From contig CAMVHE010000009.1 in assembly GCA_947167215.1 (NCBI GenBank), forward strand, positions 1 through 64,000: a stretch of DNA of 64,000 bases, read 5' to 3'. The notes under the pieces were generated by a model that worked only from the letters and a program-made list of their open reading frames with translations, was not told where the DNA came from and made no database searches. The position numbers were made by a program, and so were the translations under genes. Below are positions 8,295 to 17,311 of the stretch, one piece after another. Numbering within the stretch: the stretch's first letter is position 1; the number at the start of each line of letters is the position of its first letter. This DNA is from an uncultured Clostridia bacterium (GTDB taxonomy: Bacteria; Bacillota; Clostridia; Christensenellales; Aristaeellaceae).

Positions 8295-8682
8295 TGCTGT
8301 TTCCTCCCACGATTGTCACAAAAGCTGATGCATACTCCTTTTCATGGCTCAGACTGACCAGAATCTTTTTTCCGCCCATCCGGAGAAAACACTCCTCCGC
8401 GCATCCGGAAAGCCGGATAAACGGTGCGCCCTTTACTCCATGGCACACCTCAATCTGTTCCGGCATCACACCTTCTGAAAAGCCTGTTCCCAATGCCTTC
8501 GCAACTGCTTCTTTGGCCGCAAACATCGCCGCTGCGCTCTCCGGAGCACCTTTTCCACGGCTGCTTAAATACTTCTGTTCCTGTTCTGTATAGATGCGTC
8601 GCAGAAAATGCTCTCTTTCCACAGCTTTTTCGATTCTGTCCACGGCGCAAAGATCCGTTCCTATTCCCAGTATTTCAGACAT
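8272..8682 (-). CDS. acpS: Holo-[acyl-carrier-protein] synthase
   Basis: Transfers 4'-phosphopantetheine from CoA to acyl carrier protein. The 136-aa length and motifs are typical: GIGTDLCAVDRIEKA at the N-terminus with the Mg-binding Asp, and FAAKEAVAKALGTGF near residue 55 with the metal-binding Glu and Lys. The gene starts inside the last codons of birA (8-bp overlap if birA ends at 8675), so translation is probably coupled. Confidence 0.93.
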   Translation of the reverse strand: MSEILGIGTDLCAVDRIEKAVEREHFLRRIYTEQEQKYLSSRGKGAPESAAAMFAAKEAVAKALGTGFSEGVMPEQIEVCHGVKGAPFIRLSGCAEECFLRMGGKKILVSLSHEKEYASAFVTIVGGNSNAEDDFT

Positions 8683-9640
8683 AGCCCATCAGCCCCCGAA
8701 CGGATACATCCCCGGACAACACATTGCGCATCGACCCATCCGGCAGCTGCACCTGCAGACTGCCATCCTCCAGTACATCCACGGCCTTTCCGGTAAAGGT
8801 CTCGTTTACTCCAATCACCTGGATTTCCCTGCCAAGCGTTGCAGAGAGGCTCCGGTAAATATCCCGGATTTTTCCGTCTTCAAGCGCTTTTTCCAGTTCT
8901 TCCATTGACGTCAGGACTTCCCGAACAACCGCTGCCCTGGACACCCGAGTTTGGGTTAACAGATCAAGAGAGGTGGCTCTTCCGGCATATTCCTCATCGA
9001 AATTCTTCTGATGCACATTTATACCGATTCCTGCCACGACACTGGTAATCATCTGTTCATCTGCATCCATCTCCAGCAGCATCCCTACGCATTTGCGTGC
9101 ATTGCAGACAATATCATTCGGCCATTTGATCCTTGCATCCAATCCGGTCACCCTGCGAATTCCCTGTGCGACCGCAATCGCTGTATACAGGGACAGCATC
9201 GACACAGAAGAGGGATGCATGGAAGGCCGCAGGATCACCGACATCGCAATGGCCTCTCCTGCTGGTGTCTGCCAGGAGCGTCCTCTTCGGCCGCGTCCGG
9301 CATTCTGTGCATCGGCAACCACCAGGGTTCCATGGTCTGCCCCCTCTGCAGCAAGCTTTCTGGCCAGGCGATTTGTGGAATCCACTTCCTTTTCGAAACA
9401 GATGGTTTTCCCAAAAGTATGGGTGGAAAGGCCTTCCCGTATCATGGGTGGACGCAGGGAATCCGGACAGCCTGTCAGATGATATCCCTGTTTTCCCACT
9501 GTTTCAATCACGAAGCCTTCCTCCCGGAGCTTTTCCACCTGTTTCCAGATGGCAGCCCTGGTTACACCATAAGCCTCGCAGATTTCCGTTCCGGAGATGA
9601 CCTTCCCGGACAGAAGCACGGTCAGTATACGGTCCGTCAT
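8675..9640 (-). CDS. birA: Biotin-protein ligase / biotin repressor (BirA)
   Basis: Activates biotin to biotinyl-AMP and attaches it to carboxylase carrier proteins. The N-terminal helix-turn-helix (ISGTEICEAYGVTRAAIWKQ, about residues 16-38) indicates it also acts as a transcriptional repressor. The ligase core shows GRGRRGRSWQTPAG and KWPNDIV, with a C-terminal SH3-like domain. The chosen ATG has AGGAG eight bases upstream; a GTG three codons earlier abuts the ribosome site and is less likely. First gene of a four-gene operon with its own promoter. Confidence 0.93.
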   Translation of the reverse strand: MTDRILTVLLSGKVISGTEICEAYGVTRAAIWKQVEKLREEGFVIETVGKQGYHLTGCPDSLRPPMIREGLSTHTFGKTICFEKEVDSTNRLARKLAAEGADHGTLVVADAQNAGRGRRGRSWQTPAGEAIAMSVILRPSMHPSSVSMLSLYTAIAVAQGIRRVTGLDARIKWPNDIVCNARKCVGMLLEMDADEQMITSVVAGIGINVHQKNFDEEYAGRATSLDLLTQTRVSRAAVVREVLTSMEELEKALEDGKIRDIYRSLSATLGREIQVIGVNETFTGKAVDVLEDGSLQVQLPDGSMRNVLSGDVSVRGLMGYV

Positions 9641-9703
9641 TGATTCCACTCCTGTTTATCCGCACGCCGGCCTTACTGCCGAAATGCGTTGATTTCTCGG
9701 GTC

Positions 9704-9732
9704 AGTATAGCAAAAAGCCCAAGGGCTTTCAA
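9704..9732 (-). promoter_or_regulatory. Promoter of the birA-acpS-nnrD-yitT operon
   Basis: Minus-strand TTGAAA (9727-9732), 17-bp spacer, TATACT (9704-9709). Confidence 0.75.
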
Positions 9733-9748
9733 GACAGAAAGTCACTAT

Positions 9749-9780
9749 AAAACAGGGCTGGAACTCCAGCCCTGTGTTTT
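9749..9780 (-). terminator. Terminator behind the zinc-ribbon gene
   Basis: CAGGGCTGG/CCAGCCCTG stem flanked by AAAA and TTTT. It overlaps the last bases of the zinc-ribbon gene and stands upstream of the birA promoter. Confidence 0.85.
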
Positions 9781-10294
9781 AATACCATTCCTCGGTTGGA
9801 ACATCATTCAGGTTAAAAGATTGTGGATCGAAACGCTTATAGCCCGTCCATCCGGTAACTCTTCTCCCGGGGATCACGACTTCCACCCACCAGATGCCGT
9901 TATTGGGATCCCAGGCTTTGGCGAGAATCTGCACATACTGTTCCCTGCAGTCATAGGTTCCGAGTTCTTCAAAATAGCGCCGGGTTCCGGGGCCGCTGTT
10001 AATTGCCAGCTTGTTCTTCGCCAGACCGTAAATCACCCTGGAAGAGGTTGATGTACTATTTCTGGCACTGCCGCAGTTGGAGCAATAGTTTCCTGTATTT
10101 CCCGACTGACCGCACCTGCTGCACGTCCAGGATGAAGCGCTGGTATATGCCGCTCCGCAATGAGGGCAGAAATTCCCGGTATTTCCTGTCGTTCCGCAAT
10201 AACTGCATGTCCAGTATGTGGCAGCCTGTGCAATCGCGGCAAAACAGGCCAGTACCAGGAAGGCGGCAAGGAAAACTTTCCTTTGTAATTTCAC
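9779..10294 (-). CDS. Secreted double zinc-ribbon protein with SH3-like C-terminus
   Basis: Unknown function, about 171 aa. A signal peptide (FLAAFLVLACFAAIAQAATY) is followed by two short zinc ribbons, CSYCG...CPHCG and CSRCG...CSNCG, each with two CxxC knuckles. From about residue 85 a region with NSGPGTRRYFEELGTY, VQILAKAWDPNNGIWWVEV and VTGWTGYKRF resembles a bacterial SH3 domain, which often binds peptidoglycan. The GTG chosen has GGAGG eight bases upstream; the GTG three codons earlier abuts it. It lies 34 bp behind the FGGY kinase gene and may be cotranscribed. Zinc ribbons outside the membrane are uncommon. Confidence 0.75.
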   Translation of the reverse strand: MKLQRKVFLAAFLVLACFAAIAQAATYWTCSYCGTTGNTGNFCPHCGAAYTSASSWTCSRCGQSGNTGNYCSNCGSARNSTSTSSRVIYGLAKNKLAINSGPGTRRYFEELGTYDCREQYVQILAKAWDPNNGIWWVEVVIPGRRVTGWTGYKRFDPQSFNLNDVPTEEWY

Positions 10295-10328
10295 AGACTT
10301 CACCTCCAGCTTTCCATTAAGGCTTTAC

Positions 10329-11912
10329 TTATTCGCGATTCATAGCGCATGCAGCCCTTTCCGCTTCAAGCGCCTGCATATAGAATGCCATATACGCATT
10401 AAATCCTTCTGCGTCCGCTTCTTCCGGACCAATAGCTGTACCTGCCGCCCCTGCAAAAACCTTGTCCATCAGGAATTCATCCAAGGATTCGCCTTTTTCC
10501 TGCTGAACACGGTATGCCGCCAGCAGCGCCATGCCCCATGGGCCTCCTTCGCTGGCAGTTTCCATGACGGACACTGGAATGCCGAGTGCGGAAGCCATAA
10601 GCCGCTGTGCTGTACCCGGAGTTTTGAAAAAACCACCATGCCCCAGAAGGGAATCTATCTGAACGTTCTCCTCAGCCAGAATATCCATTCCAAGCTTGAG
10701 CGATGCCATGGCACCAAAGACCAGGGAACGTGCAAAATTTGCGAAGGAAATGTTCGCATCCGGAAGCCGGACCAGCATCGGCCGCCCTTCCGCCATTCCG
10801 GTAATGTGTTCGCCGGAAAGGTAAGGAATATTCACCATACCGCCGCAGTCCGCATCTCCCTGCATGGCCTGCCGGAAAATGTTCTCGTAGATCGTGCCCA
10901 TGCTGACCGGTGTGCCGCAGGCTTCTGTAAATCCGTGCAGCATGTTTGCCCACGCGTTGATGTCGCTGGTACAGTTATTGCAGTGAACCATGGCGACCGG
11001 CCTTCCGGAGGGCGTAGTTACCATATCGATTTCCGGATGCAGCCTGCTCAGTCCCTTTTCGAGCACCACCATAGCAAAGGCAGAAGTACCTGCAGATATA
11101 TTGCCTGTCCGAACAGCAACGCTGTTGGTGGCAACCATACCTGTCCCTGCATCTCCTTCCGGCGGTGCCGCCGGAACTCCAGCTTCCAGATCACCCTCCG
11201 GATCCAGAAAACGCGCACCGGATTCGGTCAGTCTGCCGGCATCTCCTCCTGCATTCAGCACGCCAGGCAGGATATCGGAAAGTCTCCAGGGCATATGCCT
11301 TTCTGCAAGAAGCGCATCATATTCTGCCATCATACCGGCGTCATAGGTTCCTGTTTCGGAATCAATAGGAAACATACCGGAAGCATCGCCTACGCCAAGC
11401 ACATGTTTTCCCGTGAGCAGGGTATGCACATATCCTGCCAGCGTTGTCAGCCTGGCGATTTTACGGACATGCTCCTCCCCATTCAGAATGGCCTGATGCA
11501 GATGTGCAATGCTCCATCGCTGAGGAATGGCAAAATGAAAAAGTGCTGTCAGCTGTTCTGCAGCCTCTCCTGTCGTCGTATTGCGCCAGGTTCTGAAAGG
11601 TACCAGCAGTTCCCCGTTTGTATCAAAGGCCAGATAGCCATGCATCATCGCAGAAACGCCGATACCACCAAGACGTGTCAGCGTAATACCGTATTTTTCC
11701 TGCACGTCCGCCTTGAGGGATGCATATGCGCCTCTCACGCCTTCCTGAACCTTTTCCAGGGAATAGGTCCAGTAACCGTTTTCCAGCTGGTTTTCCCAGT
11801 CATAGGTTCCCATGGCGACAGGCTTGTAATCCTCTCCGATCAGCACCGCCTTGATCCTCGTTGAGCCCAGCTCCATGCCCAGTATAGCCTGGCCTTCTCT
11901 GATACAATCCAT
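10329..11912 (-). CDS. FGGY-family carbohydrate kinase
   Basis: ATP-dependent sugar kinase of the FGGY superfamily, 527 aa. The N-terminal phosphate loop is GMELGSTRIKAVLI, a central active-site region is GIGVSAMMHGYLAF, and the C-terminal half has ISAGTSAFAM and LLGHGGFFKTPGTAQRL. The relatives I recall are annotated xylulose or ribulose kinase-like; the substrate cannot be decided by eye. The start has AGGAGG nine bases upstream; an ATG three codons earlier abuts the ribosome site. It has its own promoter and no neighbouring isomerase or transporter to suggest the sugar. Confidence 0.85.
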   Translation of the reverse strand: MDCIREGQAILGMELGSTRIKAVLIGEDYKPVAMGTYDWENQLENGYWTYSLEKVQEGVRGAYASLKADVQEKYGITLTRLGGIGVSAMMHGYLAFDTNGELLVPFRTWRNTTTGEAAEQLTALFHFAIPQRWSIAHLHQAILNGEEHVRKIARLTTLAGYVHTLLTGKHVLGVGDASGMFPIDSETGTYDAGMMAEYDALLAERHMPWRLSDILPGVLNAGGDAGRLTESGARFLDPEGDLEAGVPAAPPEGDAGTGMVATNSVAVRTGNISAGTSAFAMVVLEKGLSRLHPEIDMVTTPSGRPVAMVHCNNCTSDINAWANMLHGFTEACGTPVSMGTIYENIFRQAMQGDADCGGMVNIPYLSGEHITGMAEGRPMLVRLPDANISFANFARSLVFGAMASLKLGMDILAEENVQIDSLLGHGGFFKTPGTAQRLMASALGIPVSVMETASEGGPWGMALLAAYRVQQEKGESLDEFLMDKVFAGAAGTAIGPEEADAEGFNAYMAFYMQALEAERAACAMNRE

Positions 11913-12019
11913 GTTCTGCATCCTCCTTTGTTTTTCCTCTTCTTCTGCAAAGACTGCACTGCTGCAATGTCTGAAAATGATCGGGCATATTTCCATCCGA
12001 TGCTTCAACTGTACCAATA

Positions 12020-12049
12020 ATTATAGCATAGGATCATGCAGGATGGCAA
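12020..12049 (-). promoter_or_regulatory. Promoter of the FGGY kinase gene
   Basis: Minus-strand TTGCCA (12044-12049), 18-bp spacer, TATAAT (12020-12025). Confidence 0.65.
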
Positions 12050-12091
12050 AAAGCTTTTGTCTTTTCCCAGTGAAACCGGAAAGCAATCAAA

Positions 12092-12115
12092 AAAGCCGCA
12101 CTGCAATGCGGCTTT
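12092..12115 (-). terminator. Terminator of aspS
   Basis: Perfect 9-bp stem AAAGCCGCA/TGCGGCTTT; the minus-strand transcript ends in a T-run. Confidence 0.9.
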
Positions 12116-12215
12116 ATGATAATTTTCAGATGCGGCCACGGGTCCGGACAAAGATGCTTTCCGTCCGTCCCCCTTCTGCCTTTCTCCAATGTTTCCAGCG
12201 GAGTATGCCGGCCAA

Positions 12216-13526
12216 TTACGGGTTCAGCCTGCTGGGGCTGCGGAAGATAAACATTGCTTCCTTAATCGTCAACCCGAGCAGCAGCATCGTCAGGCGGTCT
12301 ACACCCAGGCCAAATCCGCCGTGGGGCGGGCAGCCATACTTAAAGAACTCGAGATAGAACTTGACATCCTCGGTCAGGCCTTTCTCATCACACTGTGCCT
12401 TAAGCACATCATAACGGTGTTCACGCTGGGCACCGGTGGTAATCTCACATCCGCGCCAGATCAGGTCATAGCCCTGGGGCACGCCGTTCTCATCCCGCAT
12501 ATGATAGAATGCACGCTTCTCGGCGGAATAGTCCGTTACAAAGAGGAACTCACTGTCAAAGTGCTTCTTTGTCCATTCGAAGGACATGCGCTCTGCCTCG
12601 GTGGTCAGATCTCCTTCTTCACCCTCCGGGCACTCATATCCATAGTCTTCCTTCAGTCCTGCATAGAGATCTGCCAGTTTTACCACCGGGAAAGGCTTGT
12701 CCGGAACAATCACAGGCGTCCCGAAGAGCCGCTCAATATCTGAACCGCAGGCTTCCTTGACCTTGCCAAGAGCATAGATCAGCAGGCCTTCTTCCATTTT
12801 CATGACATCCCGGTAAGAATCAATATAGGAAAACTCCAGATCAAAACCGGTGAACTCTGTTGTATGTTTGTTCGTATAGGATTTTTCTGCGCGGAAAACC
12901 GGTCCGACTTCAAAAATCCGCTCAAAACCGGCGGCCATGGCCATCTGCTTGTAGAACTGCGGGCTCTGAGCCAGATAGGCGGTTTTATCAAAGTATTTGA
13001 CTTCAAAGACATCCGCACCGGATTCGCTGGCAGCACCGATAAGTTTCGGAGTATGGATTTCCGTAAAATTCTTGCCGAGCAGGTATTCCCTCATTGCTGC
13101 CACCATAACGCTCTGTGCCTTGAAAAGCAGCAGGTTGCGTTCGGTCCGCAGGTCAATCCAGCGGTAATCGATACGCTGATCAATCGAGGATTTTTCATGA
13201 CCTTTCTGCTCTTCCCGGTCAATGGGCAGGGGTGCTGCCAGGGACTCAATGATGATGCTCCTCGGATAAATCTCCACACCGCCGAGTTTTACATACTCGC
13301 TCTCGACCGCTTTGCCGATGACCGTGATGACAGAATCTGCAGTAATCTGGTCCACTGCAGCATCCAGCTCCGGATGTTCACCTTTTTCGACGGTAATCTG
13401 AACCTTACCGGTTACATCCCGCAGAACGATGAAGGCCATTTTCTTCTTGTTGCGAATCGTGTCCACAAAACCGCTGACCCGGATTTCCTCCGCTCCGCGG
13501 ACATCTTTTGCATAGGTTCTCTCCAT
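12216..13526 (-). CDS. aspS: Aspartyl-tRNA synthetase, archaeal/eukaryotic type
   Basis: Charges tRNA-Asp (and possibly tRNA-Asn) with aspartate. At 436 aa it is the short archaeal/eukaryotic form: an N-terminal OB-fold (VSGFVDTIRNKKKMAFIVLRD), class II motif 2 (FRAEKSYTNKHTTEFTGFDLE) and motif 3 (GFGLGVDRLTMLLLG), without the GAD insertion of the roughly 590-aa bacterial enzyme. The position I align with the second Trp of the archaeal discriminating motif GWVW is not Trp here, which would fit a non-discriminating enzyme; this alignment is by eye. It has its own promoter and terminator. Confidence 0.93.
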   Translation of the reverse strand: MERTYAKDVRGAEEIRVSGFVDTIRNKKKMAFIVLRDVTGKVQITVEKGEHPELDAAVDQITADSVITVIGKAVESEYVKLGGVEIYPRSIIIESLAAPLPIDREEQKGHEKSSIDQRIDYRWIDLRTERNLLLFKAQSVMVAAMREYLLGKNFTEIHTPKLIGAASESGADVFEVKYFDKTAYLAQSPQFYKQMAMAAGFERIFEVGPVFRAEKSYTNKHTTEFTGFDLEFSYIDSYRDVMKMEEGLLIYALGKVKEACGSDIERLFGTPVIVPDKPFPVVKLADLYAGLKEDYGYECPEGEEGDLTTEAERMSFEWTKKHFDSEFLFVTDYSAEKRAFYHMRDENGVPQGYDLIWRGCEITTGAQREHRYDVLKAQCDEKGLTEDVKFYLEFFKYGCPPHGGFGLGVDRLTMLLLGLTIKEAMFIFRSPSRLNP

Positions 13527-13563
13527 TTGAAATCATTCCCTTCTGTAAAGTGGCTACCCGTTC

Positions 13564-13591
13564 ATTATAGCCATTCCTTTAAACAAATCAA
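13564..13591 (-). promoter_or_regulatory. Promoter of aspS
   Basis: Minus-strand TTGATT (13586-13591), 16-bp spacer, TATAAT (13564-13569). Confidence 0.7.
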
Positions 13592-13605
13592 GACCCAAAT
13601 CCTGC

Positions 13606-14802
13606 TTACACCCGCTGAAGCAGCATTGCTGTCCCCATACCGCCGCCGACACACAGTGACGCAATGCCAAACCGCGCTTCCTCTTCCTGCATGCGGTAGC
13701 TGAGCGTCACCGGAAGTCTGGCACCGGTCGCACCAAGCGGATGTCCAAGCCCCAGGCCGGAACCCTTTGCATTGGTTCTGGCTATGAGCTCCTCTTCCGG
13801 AATCTCATACCGCCGGGACAGCATCCGTATGCACCCAAGCGCCTGAGCCGCAAAAGCTTCGTTCAGCTCCAGACTCTGAATGTCCTGAAGTGTCATGCCG
13901 GTGCCTTCCAGCAGTCTGGGAATTGCATAGGCTGGCCCCAGCCCCATTTTCTGGGGATCACAACCTACTGCTGCAGTCCGGACGATCTCGCACAGCGGTG
14001 ATACTCCATGGGTTTTGCACCAGCTTTCGGATGCCAGCAGCAGAAATGCACATCCGTCATTCAGACCCGATGCATTCCCTGCAGTCACTGTCCCGCCCGG
14101 CAGAAATGCCGGACGCAATGCCGCCAGTTTTTCCGGTGTGGAAGCCCTGTTGGGAAATTCATCCGTATCAAAAAGGATTTCTCCTTTGCGCTGAGGAACG
14201 CTCACCGGAACAATTTCCTCCCGGAATGCCCCTCTGTCCACCGCGCGGATGGACTTCTGAATTGCTTCATAGGCATAAGCGTCCTGCTCTTCCCGGGTAA
14301 TATCGAGATCCCTGGCAATATTCTCTGCGGTAACCCCCATATGCACACCACTGTAGGCATCCGTCAGGCCATCCCGGATCATGAGATCCGTCAGCTGCAT
14401 ATCTCCCATCCTGCTGCCCTGGCGCACTCTGGCATTCAGGGCATATGGCGCCTGGCTCATCATTTCAAAGCCTCCCACCAGCACAGGGCCTCCGAAGAGC
14501 TTTACCTCATTGAAACCATTAATTACCGCCTGCATGCCGGAGCCGCAGACCATTCCCACCGTGTAGGCCGGGACATTTTCCGGAACGCCTGCACGCAACG
14601 CAATCTGTCTCGCCACGCCCTGCCCAAGTCCGGCAGATACCACATTGCCGATAATGACGCTGGTGACTTCTTTCAGCCAGTCTCCGGGGAAACCCTTGGA
14701 GATTACCTGGCTGCACACGTCCACAGGGTCAGCCGTCGACAGCGTCCCCAGAAATTTACCAATTGCAGACCGCTTGGCTCCTGCTATGTAAACCTTTTCC
14801 AT
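13606..14802 (-). CDS. Acetyl-CoA C-acetyltransferase (thiolase)
   Basis: Condenses two acetyl-CoA to acetoacetyl-CoA, or the reverse. 398 aa, full thiolase length. Catalytic residues are visible: nucleophilic Cys in MVCGSGMQAV (near residue 87), NEAFAAQ, GHPLGATGAR with the catalytic His, and the second Cys in CVGGGMG. The N-terminus VYIAGAKRSAIGKF is typical of biosynthetic thiolases. No butyrate-pathway genes are adjacent, so whether it serves butyrate formation or lipid/isoprenoid supply is open. AAGGAG precedes the ATG. Confidence 0.9.
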   Translation of the reverse strand: MEKVYIAGAKRSAIGKFLGTLSTADPVDVCSQVISKGFPGDWLKEVTSVIIGNVVSAGLGQGVARQIALRAGVPENVPAYTVGMVCGSGMQAVINGFNEVKLFGGPVLVGGFEMMSQAPYALNARVRQGSRMGDMQLTDLMIRDGLTDAYSGVHMGVTAENIARDLDITREEQDAYAYEAIQKSIRAVDRGAFREEIVPVSVPQRKGEILFDTDEFPNRASTPEKLAALRPAFLPGGTVTAGNASGLNDGCAFLLLASESWCKTHGVSPLCEIVRTAAVGCDPQKMGLGPAYAIPRLLEGTGMTLQDIQSLELNEAFAAQALGCIRMLSRRYEIPEEELIARTNAKGSGLGLGHPLGATGARLPVTLSYRMQEEEARFGIASLCVGGGMGTAMLLQRV

Positions 14803-14851
14803 TCTGTCTCCTTAACCGGAGGCAGCCTCCCCCGTCGGGAAGGCTGTCTTC

Positions 14852-15868
14852 TTATTCTTTGATAAGGCTCCTGGAAGCCCAGTTATCCTGATAGTACTGC
14901 TCGTATTCCCGCAGTGTCTCGTCCCAGTCCGCATATGCAGGATCCCCGCGGCGGTCCGGAAGGCTGCAGTTTTCATGGAGCCATGCTCCCAGATATGCCG
15001 TCACCTTGACAGCGCCGTCCGGATTCAGGTGGGAAACGCCATCATACAGATCCGTGCTGAAATCCACCAGGTCCGGTACATCAAACATATTGACAAAAGG
15101 AACCCCAAGCTCATCCGCCAGCAACTGGCAGGAATTCATGTTCATCTGCTCCTTGTGGGTAGCAGCTGACGGAATGGCAGTCAGCACCAGTTCTATTCCT
15201 TTTTCCTTACACAATGCTGCAATCCGCCGTATGGCGTCCTTGCCGGGCATGTTTTCCGTATTCATCTCCGTAGTCCGCTCATATTCCAGGGCAGGCACCC
15301 TGTCAAGTCGCATTTCTGCACCCTTCATGCAGGGCACGGAGTTCATGGTCAGTTCCGTTGTTCCTTCAATCATCTCTTCCCAGCGGCCGTGGTACAGCGT
15401 AAAGGGAACCAGGAACTCATCCCAGTAGCTCATGGGCATGGTTTCCACCACGGAGCGAATCTTCAGCAGATTCAGCGGCATGGCATCCAGGAACAGATGA
15501 CGGTATGTATAAGTCCATTCATCCGCCAGGGAGCGGTCCACATAATAAACATCCAGGACCACCATTTTCGGGGTATGGTACTGCATTGCCAGTTTCAGTG
15601 TCCATTCTGTCAGTTCAATGACCTCTGAAGAGTTGGCGAGATTATAGGAAACGATCCCGTAATCCCGATAGAGCTGCATGGGGTAGACACCATCAAAGAC
15701 GTGGGAAGTACCCATGAGGAACACATCAAAAGGCTGCGTCTTTTCGTCTTCCTTAAAGAAGGCTTCATATTTCAGATCGCTGTCCGGACGCATAAAGAAA
15801 CGGTTGGCCAGGACAAGACAGACAATCAGTGCTGCGACCCAGAGAAGGACGCTGAAAACTTTTTTCAT
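14852..15868 (-). CDS. SGNH-type membrane-anchored protein, partner of MBOAT
   Basis: A 338-aa protein with an N-terminal membrane helix (VFSVLLWVAALIVCLVLANRFF), then an extracytoplasmic SGNH-hydrolase-like domain. FLMGTSHVFDGVYPMQLY supplies the Ser block, NLANSSEV the Asn region, and DGVSHLNPDGAVKVT the Asp-x-x-His pair. It follows the MBOAT gene, as DltD/AlgX-like proteins do, so it probably takes part in O-acylation of a surface polymer. The ATG chosen has GGGAGG nine bases upstream; earlier GTG and ATG codons lie too close. Confidence 0.8.
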   Translation of the reverse strand: MKKVFSVLLWVAALIVCLVLANRFFMRPDSDLKYEAFFKEDEKTQPFDVFLMGTSHVFDGVYPMQLYRDYGIVSYNLANSSEVIELTEWTLKLAMQYHTPKMVVLDVYYVDRSLADEWTYTYRHLFLDAMPLNLLKIRSVVETMPMSYWDEFLVPFTLYHGRWEEMIEGTTELTMNSVPCMKGAEMRLDRVPALEYERTTEMNTENMPGKDAIRRIAALCKEKGIELVLTAIPSAATHKEQMNMNSCQLLADELGVPFVNMFDVPDLVDFSTDLYDGVSHLNPDGAVKVTAYLGAWLHENCSLPDRRGDPAYADWDETLREYEQYYQDNWASRSLIKE

Positions 15869-15883
15869 TCTCATCACCCTCCC

Positions 15884-17311
15884 TTAGAACTGGAAATAGA
15901 TGAAGGCCTGTGCGCTGTAACCAGGTCCCCATACTCCAAAGATCACAATCACCATCACGGCCAGCAGATACAGTGCTCCGCGGACGGGAGGCGCAAGCCG
16001 ATCCGTAAGCTCCGTCACGGTCATCTTCTTTTCATGGATCACTTCGAAAGTAAAGAGCACCACAATGCAGATGGAAAGCACCACTGCCTGAAGGACCGTA
16101 AATCCGGTGGCATAAGGCGTGCTGCCCCAGTCCGTCACAATCCTGCCAAGCATGCCGACAGCACTCTTCATGGAGTTGGCCCGGAAAATAAGCATGGTGA
16201 TGGCAATCAGGAAATCCGTTCTGGCAACATCCCATATATGGTGAAGCTTCGGATGCCGGATTTTAGGCGGCGGGAAGAATCCCTCCACCACCTGCAGCGC
16301 ACCGTTCAGCATACCCCAGGCAACATATTTGAGCGCCGCTCCATGCCACAGGCCGCTGATGGTATACACTGCCATGACATTAAAGTTCTTGCGCCATTTG
16401 GACACCCGGCTTCCTCCCAGCGGGAAATAGATATAATCCCGCAGCCAGGTTCCCAGACTGACGTGCCATCTTGCCCAGAAATCCTTGACAGAAATGGCAA
16501 AATAGGGCTGGCGGAAGTTTGTCATCAGCTTAATTCCCAGCACATGGGCAGCACCGATGGCAATATGACTGTAGCCTCCGAAGTCACCCAGGTCCTGAAT
16601 GGAAAAAACGATGGTAGCCAGGGCAATCTGCTTGCCGGAGGCCAGCGGCCAGTTATTGAAAATGGCATCTGCAAAGATGCATGCACGGTCAGCAATGACC
16701 ACTTTCTCAAAGAAGCCGAGCAGCATGATCAGCAGGCCGTCACGGACGCGCTTGGCATCAAAATCATGCGGTTCCTGCACCTGCTTCAGCAGGTTCTTGG
16801 AGCGTTCGATGGGGCCGGCAACCAGCTGCGGAAAGAAAGAAACAAACAGAGCATATTTGAAAAGATTATGCTCCACTGCAGTGGTTCCGCGGTAAACATC
16901 GATCATATAGCCAAGTGCCTGGAAGATAAAGAAACTGATGCCCACCGGCAGCAGAATGCTCACCTTGGGCGCCTGCCAGGACAGTCCGAAAAGCTGTGCA
17001 CCCCGCTGCAGAAGATCCAGGAAAAATCCTGTATACTTGAAATACCCCAGCATGCCGACATTAAAGACAATACCGAGTGTCAGAATCAGCTTCCGTTTTC
17101 CGGGGTTGTCAAAACGGCTGACCAGCAGAGCACATCCCCAGGTCACCAGTGTACTGGCTGCCATGAGCAATGCATATTCCGCATGCCAGCACATATAGAA
17201 AAAGTAGCTCACGACCAGCAGCCATGTCCACTTGATTTTCCGCGGGAACAGAAAATAAACCAGTGTCACAATGGGGAAAAAGAACAGAAATTGATACGAG
17301 TTAAATAACAT
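15884..17311 (-). CDS. MBOAT-family O-acyltransferase
   Basis: Multi-pass membrane acyltransferase of the AlgI/DltB type, 475 aa, thought to pass acyl groups across the membrane to a cell-surface glycan. The N-terminus MLFNSYQFLFFFPIVTLVYF is characteristic; the centre carries FWARWHVSLGTWLRDYIYFPLGG, and the catalytic His lies in SGLWHGAALKYVAWG (about residue 320). The SGNH gene begins 15 bp later. AGGAGAAAG precedes the ATG. The acceptor polymer is unknown. Confidence 0.92.
   Translation of the reverse strand: MLFNSYQFLFFFPIVTLVYFLFPRKIKWTWLLVVSYFFYMCWHAEYALLMAASTLVTWGCALLVSRFDNPGKRKLILTLGIVFNVGMLGYFKYTGFFLDLLQRGAQLFGLSWQAPKVSILLPVGISFFIFQALGYMIDVYRGTTAVEHNLFKYALFVSFFPQLVAGPIERSKNLLKQVQEPHDFDAKRVRDGLLIMLLGFFEKVVIADRACIFADAIFNNWPLASGKQIALATIVFSIQDLGDFGGYSHIAIGAAHVLGIKLMTNFRQPYFAISVKDFWARWHVSLGTWLRDYIYFPLGGSRVSKWRKNFNVMAVYTISGLWHGAALKYVAWGMLNGALQVVEGFFPPPKIRHPKLHHIWDVARTDFLIAITMLIFRANSMKSAVGMLGRIVTDWGSTPYATGFTVLQAVVLSICIVVLFTFEVIHEKKMTVTELTDRLAPPVRGALYLLAVMVIVIFGVWGPGYSAQAFIYFQF

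Noticed and set aside
14815..14845. Hairpin between the SGNH and thiolase genes as a terminator
   Set aside because: The stem is imperfect and has no T-run on the minus strand.
15701..17308. 535-codon open frame on the plus strand
   Set aside because: It lies opposite the MBOAT and SGNH genes, is His/Gln-rich, lacks a ribosome site and matches no fold; it is an antisense shadow of those genes.
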